Below, one piece after another: positions 23,582 through 32,964 of a DNA stretch of 64,000 nucleotides. The stretch is from Pseudomonadota bacterium (GTDB lineage Bacteria; Pseudomonadota; Alphaproteobacteria; Rhodospirillales; Magnetospirillaceae). The stretch spans positions 21,313 through 85,312 of the forward strand of contig JAJXUO010000007.1 of the NCBI GenBank assembly GCA_021782815.1. The letters run 5' to 3'. The translations under genes and the position numbers were made by a program. The notes under the pieces were generated by a model that made no database searches, was not told the origin of the DNA, and saw only the letters and a program-made list of their open reading frames with translations. The number at the start of each line of letters is the position of its first letter. Positions within the stretch are counted from its first letter, which is position 1.

Positions 23582-24568
23582 ATGTATGTGGTAACGGGCG
23601 GCGCCGGTTTCATCGGCTCGAACCTCCTGGCCGCGCTGGAAGCGCGCGGCGACGCTCCGCTGGTGGTGTGCGATCGTCTGCGCGACAAGGACAAGTGGCG
23701 CAATATCGGCAAGCGCGAGCTCTCGGACATCGTGCATCCCGAGCAGATCTTCGATTTTCTCGATGCCAACCGCGGCCGTATCACCGCCATTTTCCACATG
23801 GGGGCCATTTCCTCGACCACGGAAAGCAACGCCGATCTCATCGTCGCCAACAATTTCAACCTGACCACCGCCCTGTTCGCCTGGGCGATCCGCAACAATG
23901 TGCGCATCATCTACGCCTCGTCGGCCGCCACCTACGGCGACGGCAGCGCCGGTTTCGACGATGAATTCTCCTGCCAGGCCCTGTCCCGCCTGCAACCCTT
24001 GAACGCCTACGGCTGGAGCAAGCACCTGTTCGACCGCCGCGTCGCCCGCAAGGTGGCCGAGGGCAAGCCGCTGCCGCCGCAGTGGGTGGGGTTGAAATTC
24101 TTCAACGTCTACGGCCCCAACGAATATCACAAGGGCGGCCAGCAAAGCGTGGTGTCGCAGCTCTATCCCCACGCCGTCAACGGCGCCAGCGCCACCCTGT
24201 TCAAGTCGCACAATCCCAATTACGGCGACGGCGGCCAGATGCGCGATTTCGTCTGGGTGGGCGATCTGGTGGATGTGATGATGTGGTGCCTGGACAATCC
24301 CCAGGTCAGCGGCCTGTTCAACATGGGCACCGGCCAGGCCCGCACCTTCCTCGATCTGGCCACCGCCGTCTACCACGCCGTGGGCCGGGAACCGCACATC
24401 AAGTTCGTCGATACCCCGGTGAACATCCGCGACAAATACCAGTATTTCACCGAGGCCCGTATGGACCGCCTGCGCGCCGCCGGCTACCAGAAGCCCTTCA
24501 CCAGCCTGGAGGACGGCGTGGCCGCCTACGTCACCCGCTATCTCGGCGCCGCCGACAGGTATCTCTGA
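23582..24568 (+). CDS. hldD: ADP-L-glycero-D-manno-heptose 6-epimerase
   Basis: Makes ADP-L-glycero-D-manno-heptose for the lipopolysaccharide inner core. The 328-residue extended SDR has the nucleotide loop VTGGAGFIGSNLLAAL (4-19) and catalytic Tyr and Lys in YGWSKHLFD. The family segments VGLKFFNVYGPNEYHKGGQQS and GTGQARTFLDLA are present. The ATG at 23582 lies just after GGGAAATGCGAC and starts directly at the Rossmann strand; the longer frame from 23384 is rejected. It is followed at once by lgt, so envelope genes are grouped. Confidence 0.95.
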   Translation: MYVVTGGAGFIGSNLLAALEARGDAPLVVCDRLRDKDKWRNIGKRELSDIVHPEQIFDFLDANRGRITAIFHMGAISSTTESNADLIVANNFNLTTALFAWAIRNNVRIIYASSAATYGDGSAGFDDEFSCQALSRLQPLNAYGWSKHLFDRRVARKVAEGKPLPPQWVGLKFFNVYGPNEYHKGGQQSVVSQLYPHAVNGASATLFKSHNPNYGDGGQMRDFVWVGDLVDVMMWCLDNPQVSGLFNMGTGQARTFLDLATAVYHAVGREPHIKFVDTPVNIRDKYQYFTEARMDRLRAAGYQKPFTSLEDGVAAYVTRYLGAADRYL

Positions 24569-24569
24569 C

Positions 24570-25394
24570 ATGCCCCTGATGTTTCCCCAGATCGACCCGG
24601 TGGCCCTGCATCTGGGACCGCTGGCCATCCACTGGTACGCCCTGGCCTATATCTGCGGCCTGCTGGGGGGGTGGAGCTATCTGCGCTGGCTGGTGCGCCG
24701 CCCGCCCTTCGCCATGACCGTGGACCAGGCCGACGATTTCGTCACCTGGGCCACCCTGGGGGTGGTGCTGGGCGGCCGCCTGGGCTTCGTACTGTTCTAT
24801 AAACCCGACTTCTATCTCGCCCATCCCCAGGAAATCCTCGAAGTGTGGAAGGGCGGCATGTCGTTCCACGGCGGCGCCCTGGGGGTGATCACCGCCATCG
24901 TGCTGTTCTCGCGCAAATACGCCCTGAACCTGTTCGCGGTGGGCGACGTCATCTGCGTGGTGCAGCCGCTGGGGCAGTTTTTCGGCCGCATCGCCAACTT
25001 CATCAACGGCGAGCTTTACGGCCGTCCGGTGGAGGGCCATCTGCCCTGGGCCATGATCTTCCCCTCCGATCCCGCCCATCTGCCCCGCCACCCCAGCCAG
25101 CTCTATGAAGCCGGCCTGGAAGGCCTGGCCATGCTGCTGCTGATGCATGTGCTGTGGCGCAACGAAAAGGTGCGCGGCAAGCCCGGCACCCTGGCCGGGG
25201 TGTTCCTGGCCGGCTACGGCAGCGCCCGCATCATCTGCGAATTCTTCCGCGAGCCCGACAGCTATCTCGGCTTCCTGTGGGGCGGCGCCACCATGGGCCA
25301 GCTTCTCTCCATTCCGCTGGTGCTGGCCGGCATCATCCTGGCGGTGATCTCGCAGCGCCGCACCGCGCCGCCGGCCCCGCCCGCCGCGCCATGA
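24570..25394 (+). CDS. lgt: Prolipoprotein diacylglyceryl transferase
   Basis: Inner-membrane enzyme that transfers diacylglycerol from phosphatidylglycerol to the lipobox cysteine of prolipoproteins. The 274 residues hold about seven membrane segments and the Lgt signature GRIANFINGELYGR (about 141-154). The catalytic-site His lies in MSFHGGALG, and the C-terminal PGTLAGVFLAGYGSARIICE holds the second Arg cluster. It starts one base after the hldD stop and overlaps midA by 4 bp. A putative lipoprotein gene lies further down the same run. Confidence 0.96.
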   Translation: MPLMFPQIDPVALHLGPLAIHWYALAYICGLLGGWSYLRWLVRRPPFAMTVDQADDFVTWATLGVVLGGRLGFVLFYKPDFYLAHPQEILEVWKGGMSFHGGALGVITAIVLFSRKYALNLFAVGDVICVVQPLGQFFGRIANFINGELYGRPVEGHLPWAMIFPSDPAHLPRHPSQLYEAGLEGLAMLLLMHVLWRNEKVRGKPGTLAGVFLAGYGSARIICEFFREPDSYLGFLWGGATMGQLLSIPLVLAGIILAVISQRRTAPPAPPAAP

Positions 25395-26452
25395 CCCCAT
25401 TGGCCACGCTGCTGGCCCAGCGGATCCGCGAGAGCGGACCGCTGCCGGTGGAAAGCTTCATGGCCCAGGCCCTGGGCCATCCCCAGCACGGCTATTACCG
25501 GACGCGCGACCCTTTGGGGGCGGCGGGCGATTTCGTCACCGCGCCGGAAATCAGCCAGATGTTCGGCGAACTGATCGGACTGTGGTGCGCCGTGGTCTGG
25601 CAATCCCTGGGCGAGCCCCGCCGCATCCTGCTGGCCGAGGCCGGACCGGGACGCGGCACCCTGATGGCCGACGCCCTGCGCGCCGCCGCCCAGCTTCCGG
25701 CGTTCCGCGCCGCCATCGAGCCGCACCTTCTGGAAACCAGTCCGGCCTTGCGCGCCTGTCAGGCCGAACGCCTGGCCGGCGCCGCCCCGGTGTGGCACGA
25801 GGATCTGGACGACCTTCCCACCGACGCCCCGCTGCTGTTCATCGCCAACGAATTCTTCGACGCCCTGCCGGTGCGCCAGTTCGTGCGGCGCGGCGCCGAC
25901 TGGCGCGAACGGATGGTGGCGCTGGACGGCGAAACCTTCGTCTTCGCCGACGGCCCGGTGGCCCATCCGCAAGCCCCGCCCGCCAACGAGGGGGATCTGT
26001 TCGAGCATAGCCCCGCCACCGCCGCCTTTGCCGCCCGGCTGGGGACCCGTCTGGCCGCCCAGGGCGGCGCCGCCCTCATCATCGATTACGGCCACGGCGC
26101 GACGGCGGTGGGCGAAACCCTGCAGGCGGTGCGCCGCCACGCCTATGCCCCGGTGCTGGCCGATCCCGGCGAGGCCGATCTCACCGCCCATGTGGATTTC
26201 GCCGCCCTGGCCCGGGCCGCGCACCCGGCCCAGGCCCTGCCGCTGGCCACCCAGGGGCGGTTTTTACGGCGCCTCGGCATCGAATTGCGCGCCGAACGGC
26301 TGGCCCGCGCCCGGCCGGAACAGGCCAATGAGATCCAGCGCGCGTGCCAACGCTTGATCGACGCCGCGGAAATGGGCACTTTGTTTAAGGTATTGGCCCT
26401 TACCAGCCCCTCACTCCCTCTCCCGCCAGGATTCGCCCCCGATGACGCCTGA
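25391..26452 (+). CDS. SAM-dependent methyltransferase, MidA/NDUFAF7 family
   Basis: A 353-residue bacterial homologue of the mitochondrial complex I assembly methyltransferase NDUFAF7 (MidA), which methylates an arginine of a complex I subunit in eukaryotes. Key segments are QHGYYRTRDPLGAAGDFVTA (about 37-56), the SAM loop EAGPGRGTLMADALR and FIANEFFDALPVRQFV. The start ATG overlaps the lgt stop (ATGA). The last residues, SPSLPLPPGFAP, look like a translated degenerate REP-type palindrome and are probably not part of the fold. Confidence 0.87.
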   Translation: MTPLATLLAQRIRESGPLPVESFMAQALGHPQHGYYRTRDPLGAAGDFVTAPEISQMFGELIGLWCAVVWQSLGEPRRILLAEAGPGRGTLMADALRAAAQLPAFRAAIEPHLLETSPALRACQAERLAGAAPVWHEDLDDLPTDAPLLFIANEFFDALPVRQFVRRGADWRERMVALDGETFVFADGPVAHPQAPPANEGDLFEHSPATAAFAARLGTRLAAQGGAALIIDYGHGATAVGETLQAVRRHAYAPVLADPGEADLTAHVDFAALARAAHPAQALPLATQGRFLRRLGIELRAERLARARPEQANEIQRACQRLIDAAEMGTLFKVLALTSPSLPLPPGFAPDDA

Positions 26453-27224
26453 GATGATCTCCGTTTCGACATTGAACGAGGTGTTACGCATCCGCCACGG
26501 CTTCTTCACCCGTCAGGGCGGCGTCTCCCGCGGTCTCTACGCCTCGCTGAACTGCGGCTACGGCGCCGCCGACGCCCCGGACGACGTGGCCGCCAATCGC
26601 GCCCGCGCCATGGCCGCCCTCGACGTGGCGCCGGACAATCTGGTCACCGTGCACCAGCAGCATACCGCCGAGGTGGCGGTGATCGACGAGCGCTGGGCCC
26701 CCGGCGCCAAGCCGGTGGTGGCCGACGCCATGGTGACCAACCGCTTCGGCGTGGCCCTGGGCATTCTCACCGCCGATTGCGCCCCGGTACTGCTGGCCGA
26801 CCGCAAGGCCAACGTCATCGGCGCCGCCCATGCCGGCTGGCGCGGCGCCCTGGCCGGGATTCTCGACAACACCGTGGCCGCCATGGTGCGCTTAGGCGCC
26901 AAGCCCAACCGCATGGTGGCCGCCATCGGCCCCTGCATCGCCCAGCGCTCCTACGAGGTGGGGCCGGAATTCCCCGCCGCCTTCCTGGAGCAGGATGCCG
27001 ACAATCACTTCTTCTTCACCGCCTCGCCCAACGAGGGCCGCACGTTCTTCGACCTGCCGGGCTATGTGGCCCGCCGCCTGGCCACCCTGTCGGTGGCCGA
27101 GGTCATCCGCACCCCGTGCGACACCTTCCGCGAGGAAAGCCGGTTCTTCAGCTATCGCCGCTCGTTGATGCGCGGCGAGAGCGATTACGGCCGGAATCTC
27201 TCGGCCATCGTGCTGGAACGCTGA
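26442..27224 (+). CDS. pgeF: Peptidoglycan editing factor PgeF (YfiH/laccase-domain)
   Basis: A 260-residue purine-nucleoside-phosphorylase-like oxidoreductase fold (Pfam Cu-oxidase_4). In E. coli the homologue removes wrongly incorporated amino acids from peptidoglycan precursors. Metal-site residues are visible: His in VHQQHTAEV, Cys in TADCAPVLLAD and His in AAHAGWRGALAGI. FFTRQGGVSRGLYASLNCGYG is the usual N-terminal motif. It overlaps midA by 11 bp; a second ATG at 26454 could also serve as start. Confidence 0.92.
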   Translation: MTPEMISVSTLNEVLRIRHGFFTRQGGVSRGLYASLNCGYGAADAPDDVAANRARAMAALDVAPDNLVTVHQQHTAEVAVIDERWAPGAKPVVADAMVTNRFGVALGILTADCAPVLLADRKANVIGAAHAGWRGALAGILDNTVAAMVRLGAKPNRMVAAIGPCIAQRSYEVGPEFPAAFLEQDADNHFFFTASPNEGRTFFDLPGYVARRLATLSVAEVIRTPCDTFREESRFFSYRRSLMRGESDYGRNLSAIVLER

Positions 27225-27240
27225 AACCGGCGGCCCCGCC

Positions 27241-28059
27241 ATGTCCGCCCGGCGCATCCTCGCTCCCCTGGCCCTGCTGGCGGCCCTGGCCGCCTGCGGA
27301 CCCGTGCCCCATCCCTTCCAGCACCAGGCCCCCAATCCGCTGGTGCAGGATCGCCGCGCCCTGTCGGCCCTGAGCATCGCCCCGGTGCCCGGCCTGCCCG
27401 GTCTGGCCGAGGAAATGGTGAAAACCCTGGAGCTGGAGGATATTCCCGCCACCACCCACGCGCCCGGCGCCGGCGAACTGCGCTTGAGCGGACGCGCCCT
27501 GCCCTCGGGCGTGGTGGCCTGGACCCTGGCCCGGCCCAACGGCGACGCCGCCGGCGCCATCAGCACCCCCATTCCCCCCGGCCACTGGTCGGCCTCCACC
27601 CGCCACGAACTGGCGATGCGCGCCGCCGCCGACATCAGCCTTTGCCTGCGCGGCCCCGGCTCCGGCGACAGCGACCTGGAGCGCCGCCCCCATGTGGCCC
27701 TGGCGCCGCTGGTGGCGCCGCAGACTTTCGACGCCGACGCCCTTTATCACGCCATGGACCGCGCCCTGACCCGCCAGCAATATCTGGTCAGCGGCGATCA
27801 CCCGGTGGCGGTGGTGCAGGGCCTGGTGCGCATCACCCCGCCGCCTCCGGCCATGAAAAACGGCCAGGACATGCTGGAGGTGATCTGGGTGGTGAAATCT
27901 CCCGACGGCCGCGAATTGGGACGGGTGTCCCAGGGCAACCCGGTGGACCCCATGCTGCTGACCGGATTTCTCGGGCCGCTGGGCCGCGACATCGCCGATG
28001 CCGCCGCCCCCGGAATCGTCGAGGTGCTGCGCCATCTGCCGCCCGTCACCGAACGGTAA
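27241..28059 (+). CDS. Hypothetical lipoprotein
   Basis: A 272-residue protein with a lipoprotein signal: LAPLALLAALAAC, lipobox LAAC with Cys19, so it should be processed by Lgt, encoded in the same run. The mature part has no family that I recognise. It contains RRALSALSIAPVPGLPGLAEEM and a later repeat-like RPHVALAPLVAPQTFDADAL, which suggest two similar beta-alpha lobes. It lies 16 bases after pgeF. The position between pgeF and prs occurs in related genomes as far as I know. The function is unknown. Confidence 0.72.
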   Translation: MSARRILAPLALLAALAACGPVPHPFQHQAPNPLVQDRRALSALSIAPVPGLPGLAEEMVKTLELEDIPATTHAPGAGELRLSGRALPSGVVAWTLARPNGDAAGAISTPIPPGHWSASTRHELAMRAAADISLCLRGPGSGDSDLERRPHVALAPLVAPQTFDADALYHAMDRALTRQQYLVSGDHPVAVVQGLVRITPPPPAMKNGQDMLEVIWVVKSPDGRELGRVSQGNPVDPMLLTGFLGPLGRDIADAAAPGIVEVLRHLPPVTER

Positions 28060-28183
28060 TATTCATCCCGGACTCCGGTTTATTGACATTGCCTTCCCAG
28101 GGGCGCGCTGATAAAGTCCGCGCCAACCACCCCATCCCCGTCGATCCCGACATCACTTCGGTCCGTCCCGAAGGGTAGCTCTT

Positions 28184-29116
28184 ATGAAAATCCTCGCCTG
28201 CAACAGCAACCGTCCTCTGGCCGAAGCCATCGGCAGCTATCTCAACATCGCTCTGACTTCGGCCACCATCCGACGCTTCTCCGACATGGAAGTGTTCGTC
28301 GAAATTCATGAGAACGTGCGCGGCGAGGACGTGTTCGTCGTCCAGTCCACCAGCGCCCCGGCCAACGACCATCTGATGGAGCTGCTGGTCACCCTGGACG
28401 CCCTGCGGCGCGGCTCGGCCCGGCGCATCACCGCCGTGGTGCCCTATTTCGGCTATGCCCGCCAGGATCGCAAATCCGGCCCCCGCACCCCCATCACCGC
28501 CAAGCTGGTGGCCAATCTCATCACCAATGCCGGCGCCGACCGCGTGGTGACCATCGATCTGCATTCCGGCCAGATCCAGGGCTTCTTCGATATCCCGCTC
28601 GACAATCTCTATGCCGCGCCGGTGTTCTCCAACGATATCAAGAACCGCTTCGGCAACGAAAACCTGATGATCGTCTCGCCCGACGTGGGCGGCGTGGTGC
28701 GCGCCCGCATCATCGCCCGGCGCCTGGACGCGCCGCTGGCCATCATCGACAAGCGCCGCGAACGCGCCGGCGTTTCCGAGGTGATGAACATCATCGGCGA
28801 CGTCAACGGCCGCCACTGCGTGCTGGTGGACGATATCGTCGATTCCGCCGGCACCCTGTGCAATGCCGCCGAGGCCCTGATGAAGGCCGGCGCCACCTCG
28901 GTTTCGGCCTATGTCACCCATGGCGTGCTGTCGGGCGGAGCCGTGGCCCGCGTCACCGCCTCGCCGCTGGAAAGCCTGGTGACCACCGATTCCATCATGG
29001 CCACCGAGGCGGTGCAGCGCGCCCACAATATCCGCCAGATCTCCATCGCCCCCCTGATGGCCGAGGCCATTCAGCGCGTCAGCGAGGAGCGCAGCGTTTC
29101 CAGCCTGTTCGACTGA
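28184..29116 (+). CDS. prs: Ribose-phosphate pyrophosphokinase
   Basis: Makes PRPP from ribose 5-phosphate and ATP for nucleotide, histidine and tryptophan synthesis. The 310-residue class I enzyme has [18 protein letters not shown] (about 88-105), the catalytic loop after [11 protein letters not shown], and the PRPP-binding [19 protein letters not shown] (about 214-232). The 124-bp gap upstream has TTGACA at 28083 and a GGCGCG/CGCGCC hairpin (28102-28124) around ATAAAG, so a separate promoter is likely although -35 to -10 spacing is not standard. Confidence 0.97.
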   Translation: MKILACNSNRPLAEAIGSYLNIALTSATIRRFSDMEVFVEIHENVRGEDVFVVQSTSAPANDHLMELLVTLDALRRGSARRITAVVPYFGYARQDRKSGPRTPITAKLVANLITNAGADRVVTIDLHSGQIQGFFDIPLDNLYAAPVFSNDIKNRFGNENLMIVSPDVGGVVRARIIARRLDAPLAIIDKRRERAGVSEVMNIIGDVNGRHCVLVDDIVDSAGTLCNAAEALMKAGATSVSAYVTHGVLSGGAVARVTASPLESLVTTDSIMATEAVQRAHNIRQISIAPLMAEAIQRVSEERSVSSLFD

Positions 29117-29123
29117 ACCGGTC

Positions 29124-29483
29124 ATGGAGATTACCCGGCTGGACCCCGGCCCGCGCATGAGCGAGGCCACGGTGTGCAACGGCATCGCCTGGCTGGCCGG
29201 GCAAATCGCCGAGGACCATCCCGGCGCCCCGGTCGGGGAGCAGATGCGGGAGATCACCGCCCGCATCGACGCCGTGCTGGCCCGGCTGGGCAGCGATAAA
29301 AGCCGCCTGCTGTCGGCCACCATCTATCTGGCCGATATCCGCGATTTCGCCGAGATGAACGCGGTGTGGGACGCCTGGGTGGCGCCGGGGAAAACCCCGG
29401 CCCGCGCCACGGTGGAAGCCCGCCTCGCCGCTCCCGCCTACGCCGTCGAGGTGCAGGTGGTGGCCGCGCTCGAAACGCCCTGA
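29124..29483 (+). CDS. RidA family protein
   Basis: A 119-residue YjgF/YER057c/UK114-type protein. Classical RidA hydrolyses reactive enamine/imine intermediates from PLP enzymes. Seen are VCNGIAWLAGQIAED near the start, LARLGSDKSRLLSATIYLADI in the middle and the end KTPARATVEARLAAPAYAVEVQ with the conserved Arg. It belongs to the RidA-like subfamilies, which are not all active deaminases. It lies 7 bases after prs and is convergent with rnhA. Confidence 0.85.
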   Translation: MEITRLDPGPRMSEATVCNGIAWLAGQIAEDHPGAPVGEQMREITARIDAVLARLGSDKSRLLSATIYLADIRDFAEMNAVWDAWVAPGKTPARATVEARLAAPAYAVEVQVVAALETP

Positions 29484-29487
29484 CCGC

Positions 29488-29958
29488 TCACCCCGCCGCG
29501 CCCGCGCGGATCTCCTGAATCCCCTTGCGGGCCAGGGCGTCGGCCCGCTCGTTCTCGGGGTGGCCGGCATGGCCCTTGACCCAGTGCCAGGCCACGGAAT
29601 GCCGGGCCTGCGCCTCGTCCAGGGCCCGCCACAGGTCGGCGTTCTTCACCGGCTTGTTGTCGGCGGTCTTCCAGCCGCGAAATTTCCAGCCGCGCAGCCA
29701 TTCGCTGATGCCCTTCTGCACATACTGGCTGTCGGTATAGACATCCACCCGGCAGGGCCGCTTCAGGCCGGAAAGGCCGTTGATCACCGCCAGCAGTTCC
29801 ATGCGGTTGTTGGTGGTGTGGGCCTCGCCGCCCCACAGCTCCTTTTCCTGCCCCTTCCAGCGCAGGATGCAGCCCCAGCCGCCGGGGCCGGGATTGCCGG
29901 AACAGGCGCCGTCGCTGTAAAGCTCCACCCGGACCGCCACCTCCTCGGCGGCGCTCAT
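29488..29958 (-). CDS. rnhA: Ribonuclease HI
   Basis: Cleaves the RNA strand of RNA-DNA hybrids. The 156-residue product carries the four acidic catalytic residues: Asp in [16 protein letters not shown], Glu in [12 protein letters not shown], Asp in [12 protein letters not shown], and Asp in [16 protein letters not shown] with the nearby His. The ATG at 29958 overlaps the stop of thrB (ATGA). The order ispH-thrB-rnhA is common in alphaproteobacteria. Confidence 0.96.
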   Translation of the reverse strand: MSAAEEVAVRVELYSDGACSGNPGPGGWGCILRWKGQEKELWGGEAHTTNNRMELLAVINGLSGLKRPCRVDVYTDSQYVQKGISEWLRGWKFRGWKTADNKPVKNADLWRALDEAQARHSVAWHWVKGHAGHPENERADALARKGIQEIRAGAAG

Positions 29959-30929
29959 GACGCCACCGGATCGAGCCCGTAGGCCCCCGGCCCGCTGACC
30001 TGGGCGTGAAAGCGCAGCTTGCGCTCGTATTCCAGCGGATCCTTGCGTTTGACGAAGGCCCCGGCCGGGGTATTGACCCAGTCGTAGAGGCGGGTGAGCA
30101 GGAAGCGCATGGCCGCGCCCCGGCACAAGGTGGGCAGGGCGGCGAATTCCGCCGCCGACAGCGGCCGCACCTGCTGGTAGCCGGTAAGCAGGGCCCTGGC
30201 CTTGGTGGCGTTGAAGGCGCCGTCGGCCTCGAAACACCAGGCGTTGAGGCAGATGGCGATATCGTAGGCCAGGAAGTCGGTGCAGGCGAAATAGAAGTCG
30301 ATCAGCCCCGAAACCGCCGCCCCCTTGAAGAAGACATTGTCGGGGAAGAGATCGGCATGGATGATGCCGCTGGGCAGGTCCTGGGGCCAGTGTCCCTCCA
30401 GCCAATCCAGTTCGGCCGCCAGCATGGCCTCCAGACCCGGCTTGACCTCGTCGGCGCGCCGCCGCTCCAGCTCGAACAGCGGCCGCCAGCCGGCCAGCCC
30501 CAGGCTGTTGGCCCGCCGCCCCGCATAGCTTAGCCCGGCCACATGCATCTCGGCCATGGCCCGGCCCAGGGGCGCGCAGTGCGCCGCCTGGATCTTGCGC
30601 GGCCACAGGCCCTGCAGGAAGCTGATGATGGCGGCGGGGCGGCCGCACAGGTCGCGCAGGGTGCGGCCGTCGCGGCCCGGCAGCGGCGTCGGGCAGGCCA
30701 GGCCCTGGCGGGCCAGATGCTCCATCAGACCGATGAAGAACGGCAGATCGTCGGGGTTCACCCGCTTTTCATAGAGGGTGAGGATGTAGCTGCCCCGTTC
30801 GGTCTGCAGCAGGTAGTTGGAATTCTCCACCCCCTCGGCGATGCCCTTGCAGCCCTCGACGGCGCCGATATCGTACTGGGCGACGAAGGCTTCCAGCTCC
30901 TCGTCCGAAACTTCGGTGTAAACGGCCAT
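29955..30929 (-). CDS. thrB: Homoserine kinase, ThrB2/APH type
   Basis: Phosphorylates L-homoserine in threonine synthesis. The 324-residue protein is not of the GHMP kinase type but of the aminoglycoside-phosphotransferase fold, as is usual in alphaproteobacteria. It starts [20 protein letters not shown], has the Brenner-type loop [15 protein letters not shown] with catalytic Asp, and the Mg-binding [18 protein letters not shown]. It is coupled to rnhA downstream and lies 15 bases after ispH. Confidence 0.93.
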   Translation of the reverse strand: MAVYTEVSDEELEAFVAQYDIGAVEGCKGIAEGVENSNYLLQTERGSYILTLYEKRVNPDDLPFFIGLMEHLARQGLACPTPLPGRDGRTLRDLCGRPAAIISFLQGLWPRKIQAAHCAPLGRAMAEMHVAGLSYAGRRANSLGLAGWRPLFELERRRADEVKPGLEAMLAAELDWLEGHWPQDLPSGIIHADLFPDNVFFKGAAVSGLIDFYFACTDFLAYDIAICLNAWCFEADGAFNATKARALLTGYQQVRPLSAAEFAALPTLCRGAAMRFLLTRLYDWVNTPAGAFVKRKDPLEYERKLRFHAQVSGPGAYGLDPVAS

Positions 30930-30944
30930 GGTCTTTCGCGCTGC

Positions 30945-31892
30945 CTATTTGCCCGCCAGGGCGGCGGGAAGTTTGAAACTGATGGTTTCGCGGGTCACCG
31001 CCACCTCCTCGATGGTCACATCGAAACGCTCGGAACAGGCGGCGATGACCTCGTCCACCAGCAGTTCCGGCGCCGAGGCCCCCGCCGACACCCCGAGACG
31101 GCTCACCCCGGCCAGCAGCGACCAGTCGATCTCGGCGGCGCGCTGCACCAGGATGGCGCGGGCGCAGCCGGCCCGGGCCGCCACCTCCACCAACCGCTTG
31201 GAGTTGGAGGAATTGGGCGCGCCGATCACCATCACCGCCTCGCAACGCGGGGCGATGGCCTTCACCGCCTGCTGGCGGTTGGTGGTGGCGAAGCAAATAT
31301 CGTCCTTCTTCGGGCCCTCGATGGCCGGAAAGCGCCGCTTCAGCACGGCGACGATGCTGGTGGTATCGTCCACCGACAGGGTGGTCTGGGTGATATAGGC
31401 CAGATGGTCGGGCGTGGCCGGAGCCACCTGCTCGGCCTGGGCGACGGTTTCCACCAGCAGCACCCGGCCCTCATCCACCTGGCCCATGGTGCCGATCACC
31501 TCCGGGTGGCCGGCATGGCCGATCATGATGATCTGGCGGCCCGCGGCGGCATGGCGCTCGGCCTCGTGATGCACCTTGGTCACCAGCGGACAGGTGGCGT
31601 CGAGATAGAACATGCCGCGCGCCTCGGCCGCCGCCGGCACCGCCTTGGGCACGCCATGGGCGGAAAACACCACCGGGCGGCCTTCCGGCACCTCGTCGAG
31701 GTCATCGACGAACACCGCCCCCTTGGCTTCCAGCGACGACACCACGAAGCGGTTATGCACGATCTCGTGACGGACATAGACCGGGCGGCCGTAGCGCACC
31801 AGGGCCTCCTCCACGATCTGGATGGCCCGGTCGACGCCGGCGCAGAAACCGCGCGGGCTGGCAAGCAGAAGGGTCAGGGCTGGTCTGGTCAT
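30945..31892 (-). CDS. ispH: 4-hydroxy-3-methylbut-2-enyl diphosphate reductase
   Basis: Last step of the MEP isoprenoid pathway, forming IPP and DMAPP with a 4Fe-4S cluster. The 315 residues contain the three cluster cysteines: Cys17 in [12 protein letters not shown], one in [11 protein letters not shown] and one in [14 protein letters not shown]. Substrate residues are in [13 protein letters not shown] and [13 protein letters not shown]. The ATG at 31892 is chosen by the family N-terminus; the same frame stays open far upstream, but that is not coding. It heads the ispH-thrB-rnhA unit. Confidence 0.96.
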   Translation of the reverse strand: MTRPALTLLLASPRGFCAGVDRAIQIVEEALVRYGRPVYVRHEIVHNRFVVSSLEAKGAVFVDDLDEVPEGRPVVFSAHGVPKAVPAAAEARGMFYLDATCPLVTKVHHEAERHAAAGRQIIMIGHAGHPEVIGTMGQVDEGRVLLVETVAQAEQVAPATPDHLAYITQTTLSVDDTTSIVAVLKRRFPAIEGPKKDDICFATTNRQQAVKAIAPRCEAVMVIGAPNSSNSKRLVEVAARAGCARAILVQRAAEIDWSLLAGVSRLGVSAGASAPELLVDEVIAACSERFDVTIEEVAVTRETISFKLPAALAGK

Positions 31893-32009
31893 GTCTCGGC
31901 GGAACGGTCTTACGGGGAAATTTGCCTGAACGGCGGCTTGTGCGGCGGGCCGCTGTTCACTACAGTCGCCAGCAATAGCAGAATTACCGCGATGGCAAAA
32001 GGTGAAGTC

Positions 32010-32642
32010 ATGACCAAGCCGACCTTCCTCAACCGCAGTCCGTCCCCGGCGGCCCGCCGTCTGGCGCGGGCGGGCCTGGCCGGACTTCTGGGCTTGGCCC
32101 TGCTCTCCGCCACCGCCTGTTCGTCCAGCTCCGACAGCAAGCCGGACGACAAGCCGCCGGTGGCCAAGATCGATCCCGAGAAGGTGGCCTGTCCCCATGT
32201 GTCGGTGCTGGCCGACGCCGCCCGGCTGACCCGGTTCCGTCCCGGCCCGGGCCGCGACATCACCGATGTGGCCCTGCATGCCGAACTGGTGCACTACAAC
32301 GGCAGCTGCCTTTACGATCCCGACAGCAAGAGCATGAGCATCAAACTGCAGGTGGGCATCAACGCCGAACGCGGTCCCGCCGCCGCCGCCGACCGCAAGG
32401 CCGCTCTGTCGTACTTCGTCGCCATCCCGGCCTTCTTCCCCAGCCCGGCCGCCAAGCGCATCTTCCCCGTTCAGCTGACCTTCCCGGACAACACCGACAC
32501 CGTGGGCTATACCGACGACGAGGTGGACATCACCATCCCGGTGGACAAGATCCAGAACATGGAGAAGTACGAGGTGTTCCTCGGCCTGCAGCTGGACCAG
32601 GACGAGCTGACCTACAACCGCACCCATCGTTCGCTGCGATAG
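32010..32642 (+). CDS. Hypothetical lipoprotein
   Basis: A 210-residue protein. The signal peptide has the hydrophobic core [15 protein letters not shown] with lipobox SATAC; a Ser/Asp/Lys-rich linker ([13 protein letters not shown]) follows. The mature domain, about 150 residues, includes [20 protein letters not shown], a second Cys in YNGSCLYD, strands around ISIK-like [11 protein letters not shown], and [12 protein letters not shown]. The two Cys could form a disulfide. I do not recognise the family. The ATG at 32010 follows AAGGTGA; an ATG 18 bases earlier is also possible. It stands alone before the gcv promoter. Confidence 0.72.
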   Translation: MTKPTFLNRSPSPAARRLARAGLAGLLGLALLSATACSSSSDSKPDDKPPVAKIDPEKVACPHVSVLADAARLTRFRPGPGRDITDVALHAELVHYNGSCLYDPDSKSMSIKLQVGINAERGPAAAADRKAALSYFVAIPAFFPSPAAKRIFPVQLTFPDNTDTVGYTDDEVDITIPVDKIQNMEKYEVFLGLQLDQDELTYNRTHRSLR

Positions 32643-32657
32643 AGGTCTTTCAACCCC

Positions 32658-32686
32658 TGGACAAGCGGACGGCGTCTTTCTATGAT
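32658..32686 (+). promoter_or_regulatory. gcv operon promoter
   Basis: TGGACA (32658-32663), exactly 17 bases, TATGAT (32681-32686). The predicted start near 32693 is just before the glycine riboswitch. Confidence 0.7.
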
Positions 32687-32706
32687 GCCGCCCACATACA
32701 GATGAT

Positions 32707-32912
32707 CCCCGTGGGAGAGCGTGGCCGGTGACGGCCGCCGCCGAAGGAGCAACCGCCCCTGGAAACTCTCAGGCCAAAGGACCGCGGGGGGATGGCTCTC
32801 TGGAAAGCAGGCGACGAACGCTGTTTGGCGCCTCACCGAAGATGAAAGCCGGAGCAGGGCGGGTTTATCCCGCCGGGCCCGGCGAATCTTTCAGGTCATA
32901 AGGACAGAGGGG
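32707..32912 (+). promoter_or_regulatory. Tandem glycine riboswitch
   Basis: Two glycine aptamers in a row, from the conserved blocks. Aptamer 1 (about 32707-32808) has GGGAGAGCG, CCGCCGAAGGAGCAACCGCC, ACTCTCAGGCCAAAGGACCG and CTCTCTGGAAAGC. Aptamer 2 (about 32811-32912) has TCACCGAAGATGAAAGCCGG, AATCTTTCAGGTCATAAGGA and CAGAGG. This is the usual architecture that switches on glycine cleavage when glycine is plentiful. It lies 53 bases before gcvT and downstream of a good promoter. No obvious terminator is seen in the platform, so control may be translational or through an alternative hairpin. Confidence 0.92.
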
Positions 32913-32964
32913 GGCAAACCGCTTCCGCTTGTGGAGGCGCGCCCTGTCGAAAGAGAGCCTTGCC

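Noticed and set aside
29488..30648. 386-codon minus-strand frame that includes rnhA
   Set aside because: Only the last 157 codons are RNase HI; the upstream part is a shadow of thrB, whose own frame has the kinase motifs.
30543..32009. Upstream two thirds of a 699-codon frame ending in the lipoprotein
   Set aside because: It lies opposite thrB and ispH, both with intact catalytic motifs; only the part from 32010 has a signal peptide and plausible composition.
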